Shown here one piece after another: positions 54,340 to 62,263 of a DNA stretch of 64,000 nucleotides. Under the pieces are notes generated by a model. It saw only the letters and a program-made list of their open reading frames with translations, was not told the DNA's origin and searched no databases. The first letter of the stretch is position 1, and every line of letters starts with the position of its first letter. Origin of the DNA: Planctomycetota bacterium (lineage in GTDB: Bacteria; Planctomycetota; UBA1135; GCA-002686595); assembly GCA_023150475.1 (NCBI GenBank), contig JAKLKU010000011.1, forward strand, positions 1 through 64,000. Direction: 5' to 3'. Position numbers and translations under genes: made by a program.

Positions 54340-55218
54340 TCACCAACGCTCGAAGGTCGGGTCGCGCAGGGGCGTCCAGATCCGGCCTTCGAGACGGTCG
54401 AGCGGCGTGCGGCGCATGCGAGCGAGTCGCGAGAAGTCGCTCGAGAAGCGTTGCATGCAGGCTGCGGAGACGGCGGCGTCGAACGAGTCCTCGGTCGACG
54501 CGGCAAGCGCGAGCAATGGCTGCGCTTCGCGTGCGAGGCGTGATTGCAGATAGAGCTCGCGAGCGACTCGATTCGACTTCTCCACCTTGCCGGTCAGGTA
54601 CCGCGGGTAGATCTCGACGACGAGCGGCAGGCGCGGTCGATCGAACGGCCAGATCGTGAAGCCCGCGTCCTGCAACTCGCGGAGATACGGCATCCCGCGC
54701 AAGGAACCGGTGCCGACGGAGCCCGCGCCGCCGATCTGGAAGATCGATTTCGGCCCGATGCCTCCGACGAGGAGGTTCGCGTTCTCGGTCGAGCGCCATG
54801 CGCTGCGACCGGCGACCGGAGGCGGTCGTGGGACGAACGGCTTGCCCCAGAACGGCGGCGGACACTGCGCGAGCCACTCTTCGCCACGGCGTGCGACGAG
54901 CTCCCACAGAGAGCGCGCACTCGGCGCGCCGAGTTCGTCGATGAACCAACGAGGGAACGAGAACGCGAAATCGAGCCCCACGACGAGTCTGGGTTCGCGA
55001 CGCGCGCACTCGATCAAGTGGCGCACGAGTTCCGCGCGGTCGAAGCCGCGTTCGACACGCACGAGGCGTCCGTCGCGGGCTTCGGCGAGCCACATCCGCG
55101 AACGCACGGTCGCGAGTGCGCCCGACCAGTCGACGGCGATGCACGCAGCGACGCGCTCGGTGGGAGCGCGGCGGCGGCGTGACGACGACTTCCGGGAAGT
55201 GCGGCGTGCGGACGGCAT
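54340..55218 (-). CDS. DUF429-like predicted nuclease
   Basis: A 292-aa protein. CIAVDWSGA near the N-terminus, LVVGLDFAFSFP, and SFDAAVSA near the C-terminus match the acidic positions of DUF429, an RNase H-like family of predicted nucleases. The first 20 residues are very basic and may be upstream of the real start. No partner gene is evident. Confidence 0.6.
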   Translation of the reverse strand: MPSARRTSRKSSSRRRRAPTERVAACIAVDWSGALATVRSRMWLAEARDGRLVRVERGFDRAELVRHLIECARREPRLVVGLDFAFSFPRWFIDELGAPSARSLWELVARRGEEWLAQCPPPFWGKPFVPRPPPVAGRSAWRSTENANLLVGGIGPKSIFQIGGAGSVGTGSLRGMPYLRELQDAGFTIWPFDRPRLPLVVEIYPRYLTGKVEKSNRVARELYLQSRLAREAQPLLALAASTEDSFDAAVSAACMQRFSSDFSRLARMRRTPLDRLEGRIWTPLRDPTFERW

Positions 55219-55290
55219 CGAGCGACGCGCACTCGCGCCGCGATGCCGCGAGGATACTCGCGGGCCGCAGAGTCCGGTCGCGGTCGCTCG

Positions 55291-58200
55291 TCAACCGCCG
55301 TCGAGTGCTTCGCGGACCTTGCGCGCGAGAGCCTCGCGGGTGAACGGCTTGTGGAGGAAACGCACCGAGGCCGTGTCGACGCCGCGGCGCAGGACCGTGT
55401 CGTCCGTGTAGCCGCTGACGAAGATGACGCGGAGCGCGGGGAGTCGCCGACGCAACGCTTCGGCGAGCTCGGGCCCGTCCATGCCGGGCATCACCACGTC
55501 GGTGACCAACAGGTCGATGGCGATCGAGCGACTCTCCATGAGCTCGAGCGCCGCTCGCGGCGTGCCCACGTCGGTGACCGTGTAACCACGATCGGTCAGG
55601 GCTCGGACGACCACGCGTCGCACGTCCGGTTCGTCTTCGACGAGGAGGATCGACTCGGTGCCCGTCGACGCGGCTTTGGGCGCGGGCTCGCTCGACTTCT
55701 CGGACGTGCCCTCGACCGCCGGGAACAGGAGGAAGAACGTCGTGCCGACTCCGACCGAGCTCTGCACGCGGACGTGTCCACCCGCCTGTTCGATCGCGCC
55801 TTGTACGACGGAGAGCCCGAGACCGGTGCCTTCGCCGACGTTCTTCGTCGTGAAGAACGGTTCGAAGACGCGCGGCAACGCGTCCGGTTCGATGCCGCAG
55901 CCCGTGTCGGTGACCTCGAGCTCGACATGACGACCCGGCGCGACCGCGGAATCGTTGCCTGCGTCGTTCGCGAGCACGTCCCGATGCCGCGTGAGCATGC
56001 GCAACGTGCCGCCTCTCGGCATCGCGTCGCGCGCGTTCACCGCGAGGTTGAGGAGCACTTGTTCGAGCTGCCCCACGTCGGCTCGGATCACACACGCGTT
56101 GGGGGCGAGCTCGACCTGGACGTCGATGTCCTCGCCGATCAACCTGCGCAGGAGCTGCTCCGAATCGCGCACGACTTCGTTCAGGTCGACGATGCGCGGC
56201 GCCACGATCGCCTTGCGGCTGAAGGCGAGGAGCTGCGCGGTGAGTCGCCGCGCACGCTCACAGGCGTTGCGGATGACGGTACGAGAACGCTCGACGTCCG
56301 CCGCGGGCCCGCTCGGATCGATCAACTCGCAGTAGCCGAGGATCACCGTCAGCAAGTTGTTGAAGTCGTGGGCCACGCCGCCCGCGAGACGCCCGACCGC
56401 TTCCATGCGCTGCGCGTGGAGGAGCTCGTTCTCGAGTTGCTTGCGCTGAGTCACGTCGCGGACGACGCCGGTGAAGTGGCGCAGACCGTTCCACGAGAAC
56501 GAAGTGACGAAGAGCTCGGCGTCGAACTCGCTGCCGTCGCGACGGCGCACGCGGACGTCGTGGCTCTTCGCGAGGAACTCCTGACTGTGTTCGTCCTGGA
56601 GCAGGGCGAGGAACTCGGCGTTGCGCCCGCTCAACGCGTCGGGCATCAAGGTCCGCGCGTCCGCGCCGATCAACTCCGCCGGCGAGTAGCCGAACATCCG
56701 TTCCACGCTCGGGTTTACGGTGCGGATCGTCCCCGCCGTGTCGATCGCGATGATCGAGTCGGTGACGCTGCCCATCACGGCACGCAGCAGTTCGAGCGAA
56801 CGCTCGCGCTCCGTCAGGTCGTGGACGACGACGAGAATGGTGGTGCCCGAACGTTCGACGACGGGCGTCGCGACGATCGAGACCGGCACCAAGCGTCCGT
56901 CGCGGCGTCGCAGGTGGTACTCGCGCGGCTCCACGGAGCGGCCGCTCTCCATCATCGCCGCGATCCGAGCCTTGATCACCGCGTGGTACTCCGGCGGGAA
57001 GAGCTCGAGCACCGGCAGTCCGATCACGTCGTCCGGGGTGGGCGCGGCGCACAGCTCGACGAACGCTCGGTTGCACACCGCGATTCGTCCGCCTCGGTTC
57101 AGGAACACCGCGTTCGGCAGCACGTCGACCAGGCGATGGTAGAGCTCTTCGCTCTCGCGCAACTTGCGCTCGGACTCGATCCGCTCGGTGATCTCCGTGC
57201 AGATCGCACCGAGCGACTCGATCCGTCCGGCGTCGTCGCGCAGCGGGAACTTGATCGAGAGGAACGTCCGCACGACACCGCCGATCTTCACGGTCTCTTC
57301 GAACGACTGCGCCACGCCGCTTTCGATGACGAGCCGGTCGTTCGCGGCGTATTGATCGGCCTCGGCCGAGCCGAAGAGCTCGCTCACGGAGCGGCCGACG
57401 ATCGCGGCTTCGTCGTGCCCAAGGAGTTGCACGCAGCGGCGATTGACGGTGCGGAAGCGTCCTGCCAGGTCCTTGATCCAGATCACGGCCTCGGCGTGGT
57501 CGATCAAGGTACGCAGCAGCAGGTGGCTCGCGCGCAGCCGGTCCTCCGCCGCGACGCGTTCCGTGACGTCGCGGGAGATGCCGACGATGCCGACGACACG
57601 GCCCTCGCGGTCTCGCAACGGCGATTTCGTCGCGAGGAACATGTGCGGCACTCCGGCGATCAGGAGGCGCTCCTCGCGAGTGCTGCTCTCGCCGGATTCC
57701 CTGACGAACCGGTCGTGCGCGTGGATGACCTCCGCGCTCGCTTCGTCGAGCAACGCGCGATCGTCCACGCCCAGGATCGCGGACGGCTCACGTCCGAGGA
57801 AACGAGCCGCGGCGGCGTTGACGAACGTGTAACGACCCTCGCGGTCCTTCGCGAAGATCGCGTCGGAAGTGCTCGCCGAGATCGCGCGCAAGAGGTTCGC
57901 GGTGGCATCGCGTTCGCGCCGAACTTCGCGTTCGTCCGTCAAGTCCTGGAGGAAGAGCAGGATCAGTCGCTCGCCCGTCGCCGGATCCGCGACGATCGCG
58001 CCGTCGTGACGGACGATGCGCTCCCGACCCGTGGCCTTGTGGTGCAACGTCGCGATCCAGTTCTCGACCCGTTCACCGCGTCGCAGCCGATTCGGAGGCC
58101 ATTCTTGGAACGGCAACGAGCGGCCGGACTCGTCGATCAACGCGAACTCGGTGGGAATCGAACGCTCGCGGCGGCGTGCTTCGTCGATGTCGACGAAACC

Positions 58201-58554
58201 GTGCAAGCGCAACGCTGCCTCGTTCCATTCGAGCGTGCCGAAATCGACGTCGGAGAGGATCACGCCGACCGGCAGGTTCGCGAGGGCGACCCGCAGCGAG
58301 GCGAGCGAACGTTCCGTCGGGCGGCGCAGCGCGTGCAAGGACGCCACGAATCGGGCGCGAGTCGTGTCGCGCACCGCAGCCTCCGTCGGCAGGACGCTGG
58401 CGGGTTCGGCGTGACGCTCGGTTTCGGCGAGCAACTGCGACAGCACACGCGCCGCATCGACGTCGTCTTCGGCGTCGAGAGCGGCACGGAGTTCGGCACG
58501 GTGCCGAGAAACGAGGTCAACGAGGTCGCCGGCGGCGTCGGTCAAACACTCCAC
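55291..58554 (-). CDS. Multi-PAS hybrid histidine kinase with receiver domain
   Basis: A protein of about 1087 aa. Several PAS domains in the first 750 residues are each closed by a DVTERV- or DLTERE-type end. They are followed by a HisKA domain (phospho-acceptor His in GGVAHDFNNLL), a HATPase domain (NLAVNARDAM, DTGCGIEPD, GTGLGLSVVQG) and a C-terminal receiver (acceptor Asp in LLVTDVVMPGMDG). There is no transmembrane helix, so the sensing is cytoplasmic. The GTG at 58554 is chosen for its GGAGAAGG just upstream; an in-frame start at 58626 is possible. The signal and output are unknown. Confidence 0.88.
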   Translation of the reverse strand: MECLTDAAGDLVDLVSRHRAELRAALDAEDDVDAARVLSQLLAETERHAEPASVLPTEAAVRDTTRARFVASLHALRRPTERSLASLRVALANLPVGVILSDVDFGTLEWNEAALRLHGFVDIDEARRRERSIPTEFALIDESGRSLPFQEWPPNRLRRGERVENWIATLHHKATGRERIVRHDGAIVADPATGERLILLFLQDLTDEREVRRERDATANLLRAISASTSDAIFAKDREGRYTFVNAAAARFLGREPSAILGVDDRALLDEASAEVIHAHDRFVRESGESSTREERLLIAGVPHMFLATKSPLRDREGRVVGIVGISRDVTERVAAEDRLRASHLLLRTLIDHAEAVIWIKDLAGRFRTVNRRCVQLLGHDEAAIVGRSVSELFGSAEADQYAANDRLVIESGVAQSFEETVKIGGVVRTFLSIKFPLRDDAGRIESLGAICTEITERIESERKLRESEELYHRLVDVLPNAVFLNRGGRIAVCNRAFVELCAAPTPDDVIGLPVLELFPPEYHAVIKARIAAMMESGRSVEPREYHLRRRDGRLVPVSIVATPVVERSGTTILVVVHDLTERERSLELLRAVMGSVTDSIIAIDTAGTIRTVNPSVERMFGYSPAELIGADARTLMPDALSGRNAEFLALLQDEHSQEFLAKSHDVRVRRRDGSEFDAELFVTSFSWNGLRHFTGVVRDVTQRKQLENELLHAQRMEAVGRLAGGVAHDFNNLLTVILGYCELIDPSGPAADVERSRTVIRNACERARRLTAQLLAFSRKAIVAPRIVDLNEVVRDSEQLLRRLIGEDIDVQVELAPNACVIRADVGQLEQVLLNLAVNARDAMPRGGTLRMLTRHRDVLANDAGNDSAVAPGRHVELEVTDTGCGIEPDALPRVFEPFFTTKNVGEGTGLGLSVVQGAIEQAGGHVRVQSSVGVGTTFFLLFPAVEGTSEKSSEPAPKAASTGTESILLVEDEPDVRRVVVRALTDRGYTVTDVGTPRAALELMESRSIAIDLLVTDVVMPGMDGPELAEALRRRLPALRVIFVSGYTDDTVLRRGVDTASVRFLHKPFTREALARKVREALDGG

Positions 58555-58893
58555 CCTTCTCCGGCACTTCCGAGCGAGCGGCCGCGACGAGCCAGAGAGC
58601 GTCGCGGTCGGATGGGAACGAGGCACAAGCTATCGCTGCCGCGGTTCGCCGAGGAGTTCATCCACGTCATCGCGAGTACGTATGGCCCGATCGCGGAACA
58701 CTCTTGCGAGAGCGATGCGGGGCGAATTCGTCCGAGTCGTTCAGCTCCAACCGAGCGTGTGCGTCGCCATCGACCTGCGCTCTTCGCGACCTGCGACTGC
58801 CGCCATCTACGGAGGCGAGCGCGGGCGGCGCCCACGAGCGTCGCCGATACGATGCGTGTCGACTCCAGGGTGCCCGAATCGGGGCGAGGAAAC
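58555..58893. promoter_or_regulatory. Divergent promoter region
   Basis: About 340 bp between the reverse-strand kinase and the forward-strand oxidoreductase. It must hold both promoters. I see no distinctive operator, RNA gene or clear sigma box. Confidence 0.35.
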
Positions 58894-60048
58894 ATGCGCG
58901 AGCTCATCGATGGTTCGGCGGCAATCGTGCGCGGCGCGCTCGATGCCGGTTGCGACTTCTTCGCCGGGTATCCGATCACGCCCGCGTCGCCGATCCTGAT
59001 GCAGCTCTTGCGCGAGCTCCCGAAGGTCGGCGGCGTCGCGATCCAGGCCGAGGACGAGATCGCATCGATCGGCATGTGCATCGGCGCGACGCTCGCGGGG
59101 CGCCGTGCGTTGACGGCGACCAGCGGTCCGGGCCTCAGCCTCTACAGCGAGAACATCGGGCTCGCGATCATGGGCGAAGTGCCGCTCGTGATCGTCGACG
59201 TGCAGCGGCTCGGTCCGGCGACCGGCGGCGCGACGACGGTCGGCCAAGGCGACGTGCAGTTCGTGCGCTGGGGCACCGGCGGCGGGTATCCGGTGATCGC
59301 GCTCGCACCGTCGAACGTGCAAGAGTGCTACTCGTTGACGCGGCGCGCGTTCGACCTTGCGGAGCGCTTCCGGTGCCCCGTGTTCCTGCTCACCGACAAG
59401 GAACTCGACATGACGGCGACGACGGTCGAGATCGAGCGTTACGAACGGCCGCCGGTGCGCGCGCGCGAAGTGCTCGCGGGCGTCGCCCGAAGTGCTGCGG
59501 GCGCGGCGGACGCGAGCGTGGCGATCGCCGATCCTCCGCCGTATCGCTACGAGCCGGCGGATCGCGTGTCGCCCGTGGCGCAGTACGGCGGGGACACGCT
59601 GGTGCGCTTCACGGGCTCGACCCACGACGAGCGCGCGCTGATCACCAAGGCGCCGGCGAAGGTCGCGGCACTGAACGAGCACTTGCGCGCCAAGATCGAA
59701 GAGCACGCCGACGAGATCGAGCTCGTCGAGAGCGATCTCGACGCCGGCGCACGGACGTTGTTCGTCGCGTACGGAGTGACCGCCGGCGCGCTGCGCGAAG
59801 CGGTCGACCGGCTGCGGCACGAGGGTCGCGCCGTCTCGGCGCTGATCGTGAAGAGTCTGTGGCCGGTGCCCGAACGCGCGTTGCGCACCGCGTTGCTCGA
59901 CGTCGACCGTGTCGTCGTCGCCGAGCTCAACCACGGTCAATACCGCCGCGAGATCGAGCGTCTGGCGCAAGGCCTCGAAGTCCGCGGCGTGAACCGCGTC
60001 GACGGCGAGCTGATCACGCCGGAGGAACTGATGGAGGCCGCGAGATGA
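58894..60048 (+). CDS. 2-oxoacid:ferredoxin oxidoreductase, alpha subunit
   Basis: A 384-aa protein: FFAGYPITPASPI, TATSGPGLSLYSENIGLA and VDVQRLGPATGG are the hallmark motifs of the pyrimidine-binding alpha subunit. The C-terminal part holds the transketolase C-like domain. With the beta subunit it decarboxylates a 2-oxoacid (2-oxoglutarate or pyruvate) to the CoA ester and reduces ferredoxin. ATG 58894 follows GAGGA. Its stop overlaps the next gene by ATGA. Confidence 0.9.
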   Translation: MRELIDGSAAIVRGALDAGCDFFAGYPITPASPILMQLLRELPKVGGVAIQAEDEIASIGMCIGATLAGRRALTATSGPGLSLYSENIGLAIMGEVPLVIVDVQRLGPATGGATTVGQGDVQFVRWGTGGGYPVIALAPSNVQECYSLTRRAFDLAERFRCPVFLLTDKELDMTATTVEIERYERPPVRAREVLAGVARSAAGAADASVAIADPPPYRYEPADRVSPVAQYGGDTLVRFTGSTHDERALITKAPAKVAALNEHLRAKIEEHADEIELVESDLDAGARTLFVAYGVTAGALREAVDRLRHEGRAVSALIVKSLWPVPERALRTALLDVDRVVVAELNHGQYRREIERLAQGLEVRGVNRVDGELITPEELMEAAR

Positions 60049-61376
60049 CCACTGCGACGACCGTCACGCCGCTCGCGACGTACCGCAATCGCACGCCGTA
60101 CCCGTTCTGTCCGGGTTGCGGGCACGGAGCGATCCTCGATCACTTGAACGCCGCGCTCGTCAAACTCGCGCTCGATCCTCGGCACGTCGTGATCGTCAGC
60201 GACATCGGCTGCTCCGGCCTCTCCGATCAGTACTTCGCGACGAGCGCCTTCCACGGCTTGCACGGCCGCAGCATCACGTACGCGACCGGCATAAAACTCG
60301 CGCGGCCCGACCTGAAAGTGATCGTCGTGATGGGCGACGGCGGCACCGGCATCGGCGGCGCGCACCTGCTCGGCGCGGCGCGGCGGAACATCGGCATCAC
60401 GGTGCTCGTGTTCAACAACTTCAACTTCGGCATGACCGGCGGACAACACTCGACGACGACACCGCCGGGCGCGGTGACGACCACGACGCCGGGCGGCAAC
60501 CTCGAGCGACCGCTCGACATCTGCGCGACGGTCGCGGTCAACGGCGCGGGCTACGTGTGGCGCGGGACGAGCTTCGACAAGGACCTCGCCGAGCGCATCG
60601 CCGACGCCGTGCGCGCCGAGTGTTTCGCGTTGCTCGACATCTGGGAGCTCTGCACGGCGTACTTCGTGCCGAGCAACCACGCGAGCAAGAAGACGCTCGC
60701 GACGACGCTCGACGATCTCGGTTTGAAAGGTGGACTGCTCGAACGCGGCGAGCATCCCGAGTATGCCGCTGCGTACCGCGCGGAGGCCGAACGTGTGCGC
60801 GGCAAGCCCGTCGCCGGGCCGCGGGCGATCGAACCCGCGTTCCGCTCGACGCTCGATCGACCGTTCCGGTTGGTCGTCGCGGGGTCGGCCGGCGGCAAGG
60901 TGCGTTCGGCGGCGCGGCTCGTCGCGGAGGCCGCGATGCTCGCTGACCTTTGGGTGGCGCAGCGCGACGACTATCCGATCACCGTCAAGACCGGGCACAG
61001 CATCTCGGAGCGCGTGCTCAGCCCGCGCGAAGTGCGCTACACGGGCATCAGCCGTCCCGACGTCTTGCTCGCGGTCAGCGAAGAAGGTCTGGCGAAGTGC
61101 GCTCGACAGCTCGCGGCGATGAATGCCGGCGATAGGGTGTACGTGCTCGCCGGAATCGAGCCTCCGCCGACGCGCGCGCAGGTGACCACGATCGATCCGG
61201 CGAGCGCGGAGCTCAAGCTCGGCGGCGGCCGCGTCGTGCTGTTCGCGTTGTCGCAAGTGTTGCGCGATCTCGGCTTCCTGCCGCTCGTGGCGTTGGAGGC
61301 GGCGGCTCGCCGTTATCCGGAGTACGCGGAGGAGAACCTCGCGACGATTCGCGCGGCGCTCGCCGTCGCTCGCTGA
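60045..61376 (+). CDS. 2-oxoacid:ferredoxin oxidoreductase, beta-gamma fusion
   Basis: A 443-aa protein. Residues 1-270 are the TPP-binding beta subunit: CPGCGHG, SDIGCSGL, GDGGTGIGG and NNFNFGMTGGQ. Residues about 280-440 match the gamma subunit: VVAGSAGGKVRSAARLVAEAA, HSISERVLSPREV, and a nucleotide-like fold. Gamma is often separate or fused to alpha, so this fusion to beta is a less usual order. No ferredoxin-like delta gene is adjacent. Confidence 0.88.
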   Translation: MTTATTVTPLATYRNRTPYPFCPGCGHGAILDHLNAALVKLALDPRHVVIVSDIGCSGLSDQYFATSAFHGLHGRSITYATGIKLARPDLKVIVVMGDGGTGIGGAHLLGAARRNIGITVLVFNNFNFGMTGGQHSTTTPPGAVTTTTPGGNLERPLDICATVAVNGAGYVWRGTSFDKDLAERIADAVRAECFALLDIWELCTAYFVPSNHASKKTLATTLDDLGLKGGLLERGEHPEYAAAYRAEAERVRGKPVAGPRAIEPAFRSTLDRPFRLVVAGSAGGKVRSAARLVAEAAMLADLWVAQRDDYPITVKTGHSISERVLSPREVRYTGISRPDVLLAVSEEGLAKCARQLAAMNAGDRVYVLAGIEPPPTRAQVTTIDPASAELKLGGGRVVLFALSQVLRDLGFLPLVALEAAARRYPEYAEENLATIRAALAVAR

Positions 61377-61386
61377 ACGAGCGCGT

Positions 61387-61986
61387 TCAGAAGTCCCAGC
61401 GCAACGCGACCATCAGCATCGTCAGCCGCGCGTCGCGGTCGCGATCGGCGACCGAGTAGTCGCTGCCGTCGGCGGCTTGCGCGTCGACCCCGATCGAGAA
61501 GTTGCCCGTGACGCGGCAGAACAGACCCGCGTGGACGTACGCTCCGAAGCTCGCACCGTTGTCGCTGGTCGGCGCGTACGTGCCGACGAGGTTGACGGTC
61601 GTGAACGCGAGCCGCGGGCCGCCGCCGACGACGAACTGCAGACGCTCGAGGAACTCGACCTCGCGACGGACGCCGAAGCGCCCCTCGACGAAGTCGGCGC
61701 TCGTCTCGCGTGGGTCGTCATGCGCCTCGGAGCGGCCGCCCTGGAGGCTCAGCTCGAAGCCGACCGGCGCGTCCGGCTTGACGGCGGCGTAACCGAGCTC
61801 GAGCTGCGGCCGGTCGTCGTAGTCCGCCCAGCCTTCGCTGCCGAGCTGCGCGGGGCCGACCGCCAACGTGAAGCTCCGTTGCACGCCGTCTTCGGCGTTC
61901 GACGACGCGCCCGCGTCGAGCGCGACGCACGCGCACGCGTCGAGCGCGATGCACCCGAGGAGGAGAATGACGCTCGAGCGCGGCAT
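61387..61986 (-). CDS. Small outer-membrane beta-barrel lipoprotein
   Basis: A 199-aa exported protein with a lipoprotein-like signal (LLLGCIALDAC). Alternating strands follow (PQLELGYAAV, LQFVVGGGPRLAF, NFSIGVDAQAA), and it ends in RWDF, as outer-membrane barrels commonly do. It probably forms an eight-stranded barrel. The function is unknown. Confidence 0.7.
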   Translation of the reverse strand: MPRSSVILLLGCIALDACACVALDAGASSNAEDGVQRSFTLAVGPAQLGSEGWADYDDRPQLELGYAAVKPDAPVGFELSLQGGRSEAHDDPRETSADFVEGRFGVRREVEFLERLQFVVGGGPRLAFTTVNLVGTYAPTSDNGASFGAYVHAGLFCRVTGNFSIGVDAQAADGSDYSVADRDRDARLTMLMVALRWDF

Positions 61987-62263
61987 GCCTTCACGCTAGT
62001 CGTCGTGCGCACGGCCGACGATACGCCCCCGATCCGCACGAGCGCCCTACGCCGTCGGCTGCCCTCCGCGCGCGTGGCCCAGAGCGAAGCCAGGCTGCGT
62101 CGCAGCCTCGAGCTCGAGGTCGAAACGTCGACGCCGACTCGACCCACGACCGAACGAACGCCGAGCGTCACGAACGACGCCGATCTTCACGGAGTCGCGA
62201 TGCCGCGTTCACGTGCTCCTGATCGAGCGTCTTCACAATCGCCTGCGAATCGTGGAGCGCAGT

